Below are positions 33,443 to 42,566 of a DNA stretch of 64,000 nt, piece by piece. Positions within the stretch are counted from its first letter, which is position 1; each line of letters opens with the position of its first letter. The DNA is taken from contig WIAH01000010.1 in the NCBI GenBank assembly GCA_014055525.1, forward strand, positions 1-64,000. The letters run 5' to 3'. Origin of the DNA: Nitrospira sp. CR1.3. GTDB lineage: Bacteria; Nitrospirota; Nitrospiria; Nitrospirales; Nitrospiraceae. Under the pieces are notes generated by a model that searched no databases, was not told the DNA's origin, and saw only the letters and a list, made by a program, of their open reading frames with translations. The position numbers were made by a program, and so were the translations under genes.

Positions 33443-33604
33443 ATGGTCCGCGACTCCCTTCAGTACGGGGTTGGTATGGTGTTGTTGATCGGTTTCCTGT
33501 GCGGCAACACCGCCCTTGACCCGCTTCTCGGCATGGCTTCCCTCGTCCTTGGCGTGTCCGTCGTACTGTTCGCCGTCGATGTCTTCAAGAATATTCGAGA
33601 ATAA
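33443..33604 (+). CDS. Small two-helix membrane protein
   Basis: A 53-residue frame, too short for common gene-length cut-offs, reading MVRDSLQYGVGMVLLIGFLC and continuing LLGMASLVLGVSVVLFAVDV to KNIRE. Two hydrophobic helices separated by a short loop and a charged C-terminus are typical of small membrane proteins. The ribosome-binding site is weak (GGCAG). It ends seven bases before the convergent lemA stop codon. The opposite-strand frame here is less plausible. Confidence 0.5.
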   Translation: MVRDSLQYGVGMVLLIGFLCGNTALDPLLGMASLVLGVSVVLFAVDVFKNIRE

Positions 33605-33611
33605 TTGCAAA

Positions 33612-34190
33612 CTATGCGGCGCGATTGGCAAAGGCCAGCGGCACATCCTGCCGATCGGTCGGCGCAACGGTCAGCAGCGGTCTTGACTGATAGCCGATCT
33701 GTTCAGCGACCCACATTGCGGGAATCTGCTCGATGCGGATGTTGTAGAGATTGACCGAGTCGTTATAGAACTCCCGCCGGTCTGCTATCGTGCTTTCCAG
33801 GGCCGAGATGCGCTGCTGCAGGTTGAGAAATTCCTGGTTGGCTTTCAGATCCGGATACTGTTCGGCCACGGCAAAGAGTTTGCCCAGGGCCTTCGTGAGT
33901 TGATTTTCCGCCTTGGCCTTGTCGTCGACGCTCGCACTTCGACCATAGGCGCTCCTGGCATTGGTGACGCTTTCCAGCGTCTCCCGTTCGTGCTTCATAT
34001 AGCTATTGCAGACCTCGACGAGCTTCGGCAGCTCGTCGTGACGCTGTTTGAGCATCACGTCGATGTTCGACCAGGCCTTGTCGATGTTGTTCGAGAGGCG
34101 CACCAGCTGATTGTACAGTCCTACCGCATAGAGGATGACGCCGACGATTCCGAAGACCAGCAAGCTGCCGATCAATGCTGTGCCGTTCAT
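33612..34190 (-). CDS. lemA: LemA-family protein
   Basis: A 192-residue protein with one N-terminal membrane helix (residues 4-26) followed by a long helical body. YNQLVRLSNNIDKAWSNIDVMLKQRHDELPKLVEV (in part), then the AVAEQYPDLKANQEFLNLQ block and EFYNDSVNLYNIRIEQIP, are diagnostic of LemA. The function is unknown, though it is repeatedly found with GIDE or TPM-domain genes at the membrane. Here the gene upstream on the same strand encodes a GIDE-domain protein, 35 bp away, so the usual pair is preserved. Confidence 0.9.
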   Translation of the reverse strand: MNGTALIGSLLVFGIVGVILYAVGLYNQLVRLSNNIDKAWSNIDVMLKQRHDELPKLVEVCNSYMKHERETLESVTNARSAYGRSASVDDKAKAENQLTKALGKLFAVAEQYPDLKANQEFLNLQQRISALESTIADRREFYNDSVNLYNIRIEQIPAMWVAEQIGYQSRPLLTVAPTDRQDVPLAFANRAA

Positions 34191-34225
34191 ATGTCGCTCC
34201 CTGGTGAAAGGCTCACATTACCGAA

Positions 34226-35140
34226 CTACTGCCCCGTAGCTGTTGGCCCGTACATTTGATAGATCAATAGCAGGCAGAGCAGGGCCAGGACCGGTCCTCC
34301 CGCAAGCGAAGCGAACACCTGCCATCGCAAACGGGACAGCAAGTCCTTTTCGCTCCGATCCGAAATGATGAACTCGTGGTCTCTGCTGCTGCCGAGATAC
34401 AGCCGGGCCGAATTATCCGCGCGATCTGTCGCGCTTCTGTTCTCCTGGGCAGTGCCCAGCACGTAGACGGTCTCGTCGGGCAGGATGCAGGCCTCGCTGC
34501 AGCGGATGGGCTTCTCACCGAACCATCCGCCGACTGTGATGCCCAATTGCGACAGACCCAAGATGGTCTGCTCCGGCAGCGCACCCATCCAGCTGCTCCT
34601 GGTCGTGCGGTCGTCCGGCAGAATCAGCCGGGCATCGAACGGGACCACGAGCACCTTGCCTGTGTGATCCTGTACGAAGAACGGATCCGGCGACGTACCC
34701 TTGGCAATCGTTTGCCACCTGGCCTCTTTCCCGGAACCACGCTTCTCTTCGACCTGATAGGAGAAGAATACGCAGGGCAACCCGCTGAACGGGGCGCGGA
34801 GTAGTTGACCCTCAGGCTTGGCCTGGCCGCTCACCTCGACGAGACCGACCGCCAATGAACGGATCGGGCAGGTGGGAAGGCTTTCGATGAGCTGCTTTCG
34901 GTTGTTCAGCACGAAGCCGTGGATCGAGAGGCCAATCCCTCCCATGACGCCGAGTACCAGGTAGAGCAGGTTGGCATCCAGCCTGATTACCGATTGCGTG
35001 GTCGCGACGGTTTTCCGTATGCCGGCAAACAGAATCATGCAGGCAATGAGCAACGCACCTCCGAGAAAGATTGTCCAGAACCACAGGTTCTGGCTGTTCG
35101 GTCCGGTACGGGACTTGATGTGCTCGACTTTCGCTTCCAT
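34226..35140 (-). CDS. GIDE-domain membrane protein (MUL1-like)
   Basis: A 304-residue protein with two N-terminal membrane segments (WFWTIFLGGALLIACMILFAG and LLYLVLGVMGGIGLSIHGFVL, given separately), a central domain with RSLAVGLVEVSGQAKPEGQ and APFSGLPCVFFSYQVEEK, and a C-terminal membrane helix. The central domain is the GIDE domain known from mitochondrial E3 ligase MUL1, but the RING finger is absent, as in other bacterial copies. The start is uncertain: ATG 35140 is chosen, while GTG 35209 would add 23 residues. It is paired with lemA. Confidence 0.8.
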   Translation of the reverse strand: MEAKVEHIKSRTGPNSQNLWFWTIFLGGALLIACMILFAGIRKTVATTQSVIRLDANLLYLVLGVMGGIGLSIHGFVLNNRKQLIESLPTCPIRSLAVGLVEVSGQAKPEGQLLRAPFSGLPCVFFSYQVEEKRGSGKEARWQTIAKGTSPDPFFVQDHTGKVLVVPFDARLILPDDRTTRSSWMGALPEQTILGLSQLGITVGGWFGEKPIRCSEACILPDETVYVLGTAQENRSATDRADNSARLYLGSSRDHEFIISDRSEKDLLSRLRWQVFASLAGGPVLALLCLLLIYQMYGPTATGQ

Positions 35141-35326
35141 CTGTTGAACTGTAGCAAATGGCGGGGGGTTGTAAAGAAGAGGCGCGGAATATGCTGTTTT
35201 CTCCTCCACGACGGCTTATACTCCAGCCTTCAACGGGGACTCTCACGCCCGACCTGTTTGAACCTCGATCGGCATCCCGGCGATGCAGATTTCTGTGCCG
35301 AATGCACGGTCTAGCGGGAGCACGAC

Positions 35327-35632
35327 ATGAAGATGCTCACCATTATCTGCCGAGAGACGTTGGAGAGCGCCGTCACTCAGATCTTGAACGATCAGGGAGT
35401 CAAAGGGTACACGCTGATGTCCGGCTTGGGGGGCATGGGTCAGACGGGGGCGGTCTCGGAGTACAGCTGGATGACGGATCGGAATGTGTCATTCATGATG
35501 GCCCTCGAGGATCGGCAAGTGACGCCGATCGCTGAAGCCATGAAGCAGTTGTACATGAAGTTGCTCGACAAACATCAGGGAGAGGACGTCCCGCTCAAGG
35601 TCTTCCTGCAACCCTGTGAAGTTATCCTCTAA
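35327..35632 (+). CDS. PII-like small protein
   Basis: A 101-residue protein with the PII/GlnB-like ferredoxin fold: MKMLTIICRETLESAVTQIL as strand and helix, GVKGYTLMSGLGGMGQ, and ending with VPLKVFLQPCEVIL. The T-loop uridylylation tyrosine and the glycine-rich ATP site of canonical GlnB are not preserved, so this is a divergent member, possibly sensing another ligand or serving a transporter. GGGAGCACGAC lies ahead of the ATG. No transporter or ammonium channel is adjacent. Confidence 0.7.
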   Translation: MKMLTIICRETLESAVTQILNDQGVKGYTLMSGLGGMGQTGAVSEYSWMTDRNVSFMMALEDRQVTPIAEAMKQLYMKLLDKHQGEDVPLKVFLQPCEVIL

Positions 35633-35685
35633 GCGTCCGGGGGAGTGATCCGATCGCGTGAGCGATCGGACGCGGGTCCGCGAGC

Positions 35686-36315
35686 GTGAGGCCGAAAGAG
35701 ATGCGAGCCGGGCGGAAAAGGCGAGAGGTGCGAGACGTGGGAGAACGGCCGGCTGCTGTGCACGTCGGCCTCCTGTTCGCCTTGGTCTCCTTCTTGTGGC
35801 TTGCCTCTCCGCTCTTTGCCCAAAGCCCTTGTGCCGATTGCCTCAAGGCCACTGAGGAGGGGTTGCGGACATGCCTTGATAATGCCTTTAGCGCAGAAGA
35901 CCGGGTGGCTTGCGAAGATCGCCGGCGAGCGCGAATGAGGGCTTGCGAGATAGGAGAGTGCAAGATCGAACGAGACGAACGGGCGACACAGGAAAATCGA
36001 ACCGAACCACAGGCGCCGAACCGGCCAGGCCTCACCCCCTACACCCCGACCAAGATCGAGTGGCTGGCGCTTGTGGTGAATGCGCAACTGCGAGAACAGC
36101 CGAGCAGCGATCGGCTGTTCTCCATCTCTATCGTTGAAGCGGATTACGAGACACTGACGATCGTCGTGCGGCATCAGCCCACTGCGAATCGGGAGTTCGT
36201 GACCCGCAGCATCGCGACTGCCCGGGGCGTCATCATGAGCACGGCCAAACGCTATGGCTGGGACACCTGGGTCAAGATTCAGGAGCGCGTCGAACTGTCT
36301 CCATCCAAGAAATAA
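35686..36315 (+). CDS. Exported cysteine-containing protein
   Basis: A protein with a signal peptide (HVGLLFALVSFLWLASPLFA) and mature start QSPCADCLKATEEGLRTC. Six cysteines occur in residues about 48-96 (CADC, C, C, C, C), followed by a folded C-terminal part KIEWLALVVNAQLREQP to VKIQERVEL. The first ATG at 35686 gives 209 residues but its leader lies in GCGAGA-word repeat; a GTG at 35737 gives a better signal peptide. No family is recognised. It may be a periplasmic disulfide-stabilised protein. Confidence 0.6.
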   Translation: MRPKEMRAGRKRREVRDVGERPAAVHVGLLFALVSFLWLASPLFAQSPCADCLKATEEGLRTCLDNAFSAEDRVACEDRRRARMRACEIGECKIERDERATQENRTEPQAPNRPGLTPYTPTKIEWLALVVNAQLREQPSSDRLFSISIVEADYETLTIVVRHQPTANREFVTRSIATARGVIMSTAKRYGWDTWVKIQERVELSPSKK

Positions 36316-36397
36316 CGTTGACTCCAAGAGAATCGGGACATTGTCCATTGCTGATGCGCAGAAGCATCCGAGCGTTCCATCCCAACCCGTCTCGCCC

Positions 36398-38377
36398 ATG
36401 AAGGACGAGCAGCCTGTCGTCCCAGCCGCGGTCATCCTCCCAGAAATCACCATCAAAGCGGTCGTGCTGTCGGTGATCCTCGCGGCAGTTCTGGCCGCGG
36501 CCAATGCCTACCTGGGACTCTTTGCCGGCATGACGGTGTCCGCATCCATTCCGGCTGCGGTCGCCTCCATGGCCATTCTACGGTTATTCAAGCGGTCGAA
36601 TATCCTCGAGAACAACATCGTCCAAACCGCCGCCTCCTCAGGCGAGGCGCTGGCCGCGGGGGTGATCTTTACCATTCCCGCACTGCTGCTGGTCGGCTAC
36701 TGGTCCTCGTTCGACTATTGGCAGACCGTCCTGATCGCCACGGTTGGCGGTCTCCTCGGCGTGCTCTTTACGATTCCCCTGCGACGGGCGCTCATCGTCA
36801 CTGCTCGCTTGCGATTCCCGGAAGGGGTGGCAACGGCGGAAGTCCTGAAGGTCGCTGCTGCAGATCGACGTGAGACCGGCGAGGTCGAAGCCGGCAGCGA
36901 TTTCCGGGCGCTGTTGTCTGCTGCTGTTCTCGGCGGGGCGGTGAAGTTCGGCGAGAGCGGCCTGCGTTTGTGGACCGAATCACTCGAAGGGGCCAGGCAG
37001 ATCGGGCGCACCGTGCTCTATGCGGGCCTGAACCTGTCGCCCGCGCTGCTCGCCGTGGGCTTCATCATCGGCCTGCACACCGCGGTGGTCGTTTTCTTTG
37101 GCGGTGTCATCGGATGGCTGATCTTGATGCCGGCCTATGGGCTCTTGAATGGTCTGCCGGCCGATTTAACCGGACTGGCGGCGGCGAGGACGATCTGGAG
37201 CGGCCAGATCCGTTACGTCGGTATCGGCGCAATGCTGATCGGGGGACTCTGGACCTTGACACAACTGCGCGAGCCGGTGTGGAGGAGTCTGCAGACGCTC
37301 CGTGAGAGTTATCGCGCTTCGAGACGGCCCGGAGGCGGAACGGTCATGGCGAGGACAGAGCAGGATGCGTCGCTCTTGTGGATCGTCGTACCATTGGTCC
37401 TTTCGCTGGTCCCGATGGCCTGGATCTATACCACGGTAGTGAGCAGTCCGCTGATCGGTCTCCTCATGACAATCGTGATGGCGCTCGCGGCCTTTCTCTT
37501 CTCCTCGGTCGCGGCCTATATGGCCGGGCTGGTCGGGAGTTCCAGCAATCCGGTTTCGGGCGTGACCATTGCGACGATCATGCTCGCCGCATTATTGCTC
37601 GTGCTGTTCATGGGAGCCGGACATCCGGCCGGACCGGCAGCGGCGCTCGTGATCGGGGCGGTGGTCTGTTGCGCCGCCGCCATGGGTGGAGACAATCTGC
37701 AGGATCTCAAGACCGGCCATCTGCTCGGGGCCACGCCCTGGAAACAACAAGTCATGCAGGTCGTGGGCGTGCTGACCGGCGCCTTGGTCCTCGTACCGGT
37801 CCTGTCGCTGCTCCAGGCTAAATACGGGATCGGCGAGCCGACGATCAGCCATCCGCATCCCCTGAGCGCCCCGCAGGCCACGTTGATGGCCAGCCTTACG
37901 CGGAGCGTCTTCGGCGCCGGACTGCCCTGGCCTCTCGTCGGATTGGGGATGGCGCTCGGCGTCCTCGTGATCCTGCTGGATCAACGGCTGGAAGCGCGCG
38001 GCAGCGAGTTTCGTTTGCCCGTGCTTGCCGTAGCGCTGGGCATCTATCTGCCGCTGAAACTTTCGGCCGCCATTTTTTGGGGTGGTGTCGTTTCGGCCAT
38101 GGCCAGGAAAGCGGCAGGGGAGGGTGCTGACCAATCACGGCGGGGACTCCTCTTCGCCGCGGGATTGATTACCGGCGAGGCCTTGATGGGCATCATGCTG
38201 GCGATCCCGATCGCGCTGGCCGCCTTGTGGCCTGGTCTCAGTGCCGACCCCTTCACCGTCTTCGGCCAGCCTCCCCTCGGAGGCTGGCCTGGTCTCTTGA
38301 CGGTGGCGATGGTGGGGCTGGCCCTCTATCGAATTGCGATCGGGCCGAGGCAGAGGAAGCGACCTGCTGAGGACTGA
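36398..38377 (+). CDS. OPT-family oligopeptide/metal-siderophore transporter
   Basis: A 659-residue transporter with about 14-16 membrane helices. It opens TIKAVVLSVILAAVLAAANAYLGLFAGMTVSASIPAAV (in part), the OPT signature, and contains NNIVQTAASSGEALAAGVIFT, RFPEGVATAEVLK and MGGDNLQDLKTGHLLGATPW, all conserved in the family. OPT proteins import peptides or iron-chelate complexes; the exact substrate is unknown. The start chosen is the ATG at 36398; a longer frame from 36254 would overlap the preceding gene and add an improbable leader. Confidence 0.88.
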   Translation: MKDEQPVVPAAVILPEITIKAVVLSVILAAVLAAANAYLGLFAGMTVSASIPAAVASMAILRLFKRSNILENNIVQTAASSGEALAAGVIFTIPALLLVGYWSSFDYWQTVLIATVGGLLGVLFTIPLRRALIVTARLRFPEGVATAEVLKVAAADRRETGEVEAGSDFRALLSAAVLGGAVKFGESGLRLWTESLEGARQIGRTVLYAGLNLSPALLAVGFIIGLHTAVVVFFGGVIGWLILMPAYGLLNGLPADLTGLAAARTIWSGQIRYVGIGAMLIGGLWTLTQLREPVWRSLQTLRESYRASRRPGGGTVMARTEQDASLLWIVVPLVLSLVPMAWIYTTVVSSPLIGLLMTIVMALAAFLFSSVAAYMAGLVGSSSNPVSGVTIATIMLAALLLVLFMGAGHPAGPAAALVIGAVVCCAAAMGGDNLQDLKTGHLLGATPWKQQVMQVVGVLTGALVLVPVLSLLQAKYGIGEPTISHPHPLSAPQATLMASLTRSVFGAGLPWPLVGLGMALGVLVILLDQRLEARGSEFRLPVLAVALGIYLPLKLSAAIFWGGVVSAMARKAAGEGADQSRRGLLFAAGLITGEALMGIMLAIPIALAALWPGLSADPFTVFGQPPLGGWPGLLTVAMVGLALYRIAIGPRQRKRPAED

Positions 38378-38475
38378 GTGAAAAAGAGTAAGCACAGGCG
38401 GAGAGCAGATTCAACAGTGGGACAAACAATAGGCGTCATGAGAATTCGGAAATGGGAAAGAGGGAAAGGCAGGGC

Positions 38476-38961
38476 CTATTGGACAGCAAACCGGAAGGCC
38501 GGCCGGCGGAGCGAGAACACCGACCAGGTCAGATGCTTGAAGATGATGGCTTGCAGTCGTCGGCGTTCTGCCGGTGTGAGAGGCAGGAACTCGGCCCCGA
38601 ACTCGGGGCCGCGCACGTGACGCACGATCGTGCCGAGCAGGTACATGGGCGGTTCTCCGTCCGGCAGAAACAGCACGAGTGTAATTTGGCTCCCCTGAGC
38701 AGGCGGTTCCAGACTAAAGATCTTGCAGCCCGTTTTCGAAAGATCACGGAGCGTGCCTTCAGCCTTTGTCGCATCACCAAGCCGTTCTTCGGAGGTGAAG
38801 CGGACCGGACAATCCATCGGCGCCCGTTCCGCGCCGCGGCGGTCCATGCCATCTCGGCCATCTCGATCTTGGCCGCCTTGGGTCGGCTCTGCCTCGCTGC
38901 CGTCCTGGCAGGGAGCGGCCTCCTGCAGCTTCACCGTACGCTCTAGTTGACTGGTTTCCAT
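38476..38961 (-). CDS. PilZ-domain protein with N-terminal extension
   Basis: A 161-residue protein. Residues 1-45 are charged and Gln/Asp-rich, probably disordered. The PilZ domain follows: RAPMDCPVRFTSEERLGDATKAEGTLRDLSKTGCKIFS (in part) and GTIVRHVRGPEFGAEFLPLT. The first Arg motif is incomplete (ERAPMDC), so c-di-GMP binding is uncertain. A start at 38991 is also open. Compared with the PilZ protein at 151-492 it is larger and unrelated in its ends. Confidence 0.78.
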   Translation of the reverse strand: METSQLERTVKLQEAAPCQDGSEAEPTQGGQDRDGRDGMDRRGAERAPMDCPVRFTSEERLGDATKAEGTLRDLSKTGCKIFSLEPPAQGSQITLVLFLPDGEPPMYLLGTIVRHVRGPEFGAEFLPLTPAERRRLQAIIFKHLTWSVFSLRRPAFRFAVQ

Positions 38962-39056
38962 ACAACCCGCCTCTGGTCCTGCCTTGACCATAGCCCATTG
39001 CGTTTTGTCCCGCCTCCCTAGGGAGAGGGGGAACGGGCCCCTCCAATGGAGGGGGT

Positions 39057-39121
39057 GCGGCTGCGGGAAAGGGCGAGAAATGCGAGAGAAGCGGGAGAGG
39101 CGACAGGAGTGAGAAAGAGAA
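39057..39121. repeat. GCGAGA-word repeat
   Basis: About 65 bp of GGGCGAGAAATGCGAGAGAAGCGGGAGAGGCGACAGG-type words (motif GCGAGA) between the PilZ and Pal-like genes. It belongs to the family whose complement lies before hsdR. Confidence 0.65.
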
Positions 39122-39125
39122 GGTT

Positions 39126-39695
39126 CTATTCCTTGATCACGAAATGGACGCTACGGTTTCTCTGCATGCAGTCCTCGTTACGCTGGAAACAGAGAGGACG
39201 ATCCTTGCCGTAACTCGTCGTTTTGAGCTCGACTGACAGCCCCAAATCCTGAAGATAATACTTGACGCGCTTGGCTCGAATATCGCCCAGCACGATGTTG
39301 TAGGCGGCGGTGCCGATTTCGTCGCCACGGCCTTCGAGCAGCAGGCGGGTGACCCCGTCGTTCCGGAGGCGCTTCGCATTGGCCTCCAACACCGACAAGG
39401 CATCCGGCCGGATCGTGGACTGATCGAAGTCGAAGAGCACATCCATCAGGGCCCCTTTCGGCAGCCCGGTCGCATTCCGGGCGGACAACTCCGCTCGCAT
39501 GGTGGGCCTGGTCATCGCCGGTGCGACAGTACCGTCCTTGGGCTGAACGAATTTGATCGCCGGCTCGTTGATCCGCTCATCCGTGGCCATTTGCTCGTTA
39601 CCGTCTCCGGACCCGGACAGGGTGCTGCAGGCCTGCGCAAGCAACGCGGCCACAGCCAGTATGCTCAGCAGCGCGATCTCTCTTCCTTTTCTCAT
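39126..39695 (-). CDS. OmpA/Pal-family lipoprotein
   Basis: A 189-residue lipoprotein (lipobox LAQAC, Cys about residue 23). The C-terminal OmpA domain carries LFDFDQSTIRPDALSVLEAN, then LLLEGRGDEIGTAAYNIVLG, RAKRVKYYLQDLGL and a final disulfide-capable pair (LCFQRNEDCMQRNR). This domain binds peptidoglycan, so the protein tethers the outer membrane. The GHxDERG loop of Pal is changed to GRGDEIG. AAGGAGG precedes the ATG. The tol genes are not nearby, so it may be a Pal paralogue. Confidence 0.83.
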   Translation of the reverse strand: MRKGREIALLSILAVAALLAQACSTLSGSGDGNEQMATDERINEPAIKFVQPKDGTVAPAMTRPTMRAELSARNATGLPKGALMDVLFDFDQSTIRPDALSVLEANAKRLRNDGVTRLLLEGRGDEIGTAAYNIVLGDIRAKRVKYYLQDLGLSVELKTTSYGKDRPLCFQRNEDCMQRNRSVHFVIKE

Positions 39696-40033
39696 ACCGT
39701 CCTCCTTGTCTCTCCGCGGCACCTCATTCAACAAGCAAAGGGAGTGCCATCGAGACCCCCTCTATCCCATAGATATCGAGGCTGGCGGAATGAGGTTCCT
39801 TGCCCCAAAAAATCCTCAGCTTCTCATGATATCGCGTTTGTTTGAGGGGCGCGCCGCTCGATGAGCGGAAGCCTGTGACAGCTGGAGAAGATCGGCCGGT
39901 GCTGCCGATGCCGGGCTATGTTCAGGCGGGGTTTGAACAGAAGACGCATTTTTTGGCCGCCGATGGAAGCGCGCTGCGCAAACTAGGGAGCGCGACGGGA
40001 TTCCCCGGCCCCCCTGCACTCGTCCTGAGTGGG
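39696..40033. other. 338-bp gap without a recognised gene
   Basis: The gap lies upstream of the pal-like gene and downstream of cti. It should hold the promoter of the first. The plus-strand frame that starts at 39842 is only the antisense extension of the cti gene. Confidence 0.4.
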
Positions 40034-42394
40034 CTATCGATTTTCGAGCCGGTTGTAGTCCAGCAGGCCTGCCTCGATGGGGTCGATCCGGCGGTAGGCC
40101 TCGTGGACCGCATCGCTATGTTGCCAGAAATCCGGGCTGGTGCGACGCAGGGCGAAGCGGTCGGCGAGCTTGCGATAGTCCGCCTCGCTGGCGAGGCCTG
40201 CCACCGCCGCGATGAATTCGGGCAGCGCCGATTGCTCCACGCGATAGAAGGCGTTGGGGTAGGACCCGATGAGGCCGCGCGCGACGGTCAGCGCATCTTC
40301 ATCCGGCAGACGACGAGACTCCTGGTTGAAGAGCGAGGCAATGTTGCTGAATCCGTTGTCGTGCAGCAGCGTGTAGATGCGGTGCTGACGCGTCTCCGTG
40401 CCCGCTCCGTTCGTGACGGTGAGCAGCATGACTTCCGGCAGCCATTGCAACGCCTTTCCATGGATCTGCGCCAACGTCCGGAGTTGCACGCGCAGTTCAG
40501 GATCCGGATCGGCCTCGACGTCGTAGGCCTCATTCAACGACCCGGTGAGCCGCTGGCGCAACAGTTCAAACAGCTCACGTTTGGGTTGGTTCGTCCGGTA
40601 CTGAATACCGCTCTCCTTCTCGACGCTGATACGGCGTCCGTACACATAGTCCTTGACCGAATCGTGCGCGTCGCGATACCAGAAATCCCGTTCCGGCTCC
40701 CGGTCCTTGGCGGGCAAGAGCAGCAGAACATTCGATTCTCCCTCCATCCGCAAAAAATCCATGTAGAGGCGTGTGTCGAGTTGGTGTCCCTGGAAACCGT
40801 AGACGTCGAAACCAGCGACCAGCAAGTAGTAGATCCGCTCGAACAGGTCGTAGGACAGCAACCAGGCGGTCTTCGGATCGTCGCCGACCAATCCTTGCAC
40901 GACGGAAGCGCTGTCGGCATGGCGGAACACGGTGAGGGCGGCGTTCCGGTTCCGGCCCCGGCCGTTCCAGATGAACGACAAACCGGCCGCCTCGTCCTTG
41001 AGATCGAGCGATTCGAGGTAGGCTTGCTTGGCCTTGAGAAAGTCCTTCTGCATGCCGGAGTACTTCAGCCAGGAAATCAGGCCGAGCCTGGTCGTCCCTT
41101 CGGCGGTCGGCAGATAGAGATAGTCGCTCGTTTCCGCCAGGTATTCGTCCTTGCCGTCAAGCGCGGCGCTGTCCGGGTCCACGAAGAAGATCCAGAATCG
41201 GTCTTCGATCACAGTCAACGCGACCTGTCCGCGGCAGACCGGCCCCTTGATGAACTGCATGACAAAGGCGAGGGCGTCGTCGAGCAGAAACTTATAGCGC
41301 GAACGGACCGGTATGTCGCGGAAGGCGACGAAAGGATTGGAGGCGACTTTCAGCTCATAGCCGGGCAGGGCGCGGACTTCGAACGGCGCGTCGATGAAGA
41401 GCTCGCGATACCGTTGCTTGCGAGCGCGGTTGAGGGCATAGGGGATGTGCGTCTTGACCAGAAGGGTGGATCGCTCCGGCTGGAGACGATAATAGACGCG
41501 GGGCACGTCGGGGTCGTCATAGGGACGGCGCGTGGCAATCAGATCGATCGGCTGACCCGGCGCGGTGCGGGACCGTACGAGTCGAAACCACTGTCGATCG
41601 GGACTCTCGTCGAAATAGAGATGCGCGAGGTGCAGATGCTCGTAAATGTAGCGGCTCATCAAGCGGCTTTTGAGCGAATCGCCGTTGAGAAATGCTTCCC
41701 ACTCTGCGACCTGCGCGCTGGGAGCCGGCGAAACGGGATCCCGCTCCCGGTAGGGAGCCCCTTGCTCGATCCACCGCATGAGAGTCTGATGTTCCTGATC
41801 GGTTACGCCCGGTAGGCCGTAGGGCATGCCCCACAGAGGATACTTGCCGGCAAAGGAATCAAACTGGGAATCGGTGGGGCATTGCTGCTCTCGATCCAGC
41901 GACAAGTCGAAGATCTCAGACAGAAGCGGTTGCGGCGGCAGCGGATGTTTTCGCTTGAGCGCCAGCATGCGCGCGAGCACCCCGGCGCGGCGCCGCTCTT
42001 CCGTCGCCTTCACCTCCTCCTGTACGACCGGAAAGAATTTCTTGTCGCGCCAGGCCATGACCGACTTGGCATCCTCGAACAGACGGGTCGGCTCGTCCGT
42101 GAGAAGTCTCGTGGCATCATAGACCGGTTTTTTGTTCGCGCCGCGCGCCAGTCCTTCGTAGGCGGTCAGGTTCAGCTGGCAGGGCGCATCGTAGCAACCG
42201 TGACAGACGGCACAGCGTCGATCGAAGATCGGCTGCACATCGCGCCAATAGTCGACGGTGGCGATACCGGCCGTACTCGGCGGAGGGACGGAGACTTCGT
42301 CTGAGTTCACAGTCCCGGACGGAGCCGGTTGCGCGCAGCCGGCCAGAGCCAATATGAGGAGACCCCAAGTATGGATCTTCGGTGCGCGATGCAC
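40034..42394 (-). CDS. cti: Fatty acid cis/trans isomerase, lipoprotein form
   Basis: A 786-residue cis/trans isomerase of membrane unsaturated fatty acids, which lowers membrane fluidity under solvent or heat stress. The c-type haem site CAVCH (61-65) lies near the N-terminus in FDRRCAVCHGCYDAPCQLNLTAYEG (in part). The large C-terminal part has MPYGLPGVTDQEHQTLMRWI, LYFDESPDRQWFRLVRSR and YPNAFYRVEQSALPEF typical of Cti. The start chosen is the GTG at 42394: GGGAGAG lies upstream and the leader ends with lipobox LAGC (Cys20). Longer frames reach 42643 but lack a credible signal. Pseudomonas Cti has a Sec signal, so lipid anchoring is unusual. Confidence 0.88.
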   Translation of the reverse strand: MHRAPKIHTWGLLILALAGCAQPAPSGTVNSDEVSVPPPSTAGIATVDYWRDVQPIFDRRCAVCHGCYDAPCQLNLTAYEGLARGANKKPVYDATRLLTDEPTRLFEDAKSVMAWRDKKFFPVVQEEVKATEERRRAGVLARMLALKRKHPLPPQPLLSEIFDLSLDREQQCPTDSQFDSFAGKYPLWGMPYGLPGVTDQEHQTLMRWIEQGAPYRERDPVSPAPSAQVAEWEAFLNGDSLKSRLMSRYIYEHLHLAHLYFDESPDRQWFRLVRSRTAPGQPIDLIATRRPYDDPDVPRVYYRLQPERSTLLVKTHIPYALNRARKQRYRELFIDAPFEVRALPGYELKVASNPFVAFRDIPVRSRYKFLLDDALAFVMQFIKGPVCRGQVALTVIEDRFWIFFVDPDSAALDGKDEYLAETSDYLYLPTAEGTTRLGLISWLKYSGMQKDFLKAKQAYLESLDLKDEAAGLSFIWNGRGRNRNAALTVFRHADSASVVQGLVGDDPKTAWLLSYDLFERIYYLLVAGFDVYGFQGHQLDTRLYMDFLRMEGESNVLLLLPAKDREPERDFWYRDAHDSVKDYVYGRRISVEKESGIQYRTNQPKRELFELLRQRLTGSLNEAYDVEADPDPELRVQLRTLAQIHGKALQWLPEVMLLTVTNGAGTETRQHRIYTLLHDNGFSNIASLFNQESRRLPDEDALTVARGLIGSYPNAFYRVEQSALPEFIAAVAGLASEADYRKLADRFALRRTSPDFWQHSDAVHEAYRRIDPIEAGLLDYNRLENR

Positions 42395-42566
42395 TCTCGG
42401 CTCTCTCCCGCTGCTGCGGCTCGCTCCGACTGCCCTCTGTTCGATCCCTGGTCGGCAACTGTATAGCACAGGGGAAAAGAAAATAGCGTGGGGCGCTACC
42501 GTCTGCCGGCTTGCGCCCTCTGCCAGAGGGGAGTAGGTTGCTTCGACTAAAAAAGGAGGGGCTTCA

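Noticed and set aside
36330..36350. Another GGGACATT element before the OPT gene
   Set aside because: GGGACATTGTCC resembles the REP-type motif, but the flanking A- and T-rich parts are missing and a chance match cannot be excluded.
39842..41815. A 657-codon open frame on the plus strand opposite cti
   Set aside because: It is antisense to a gene with clear homology and haem motif. Long shadow frames are expected at this GC content, and the translation has no recognisable domain.
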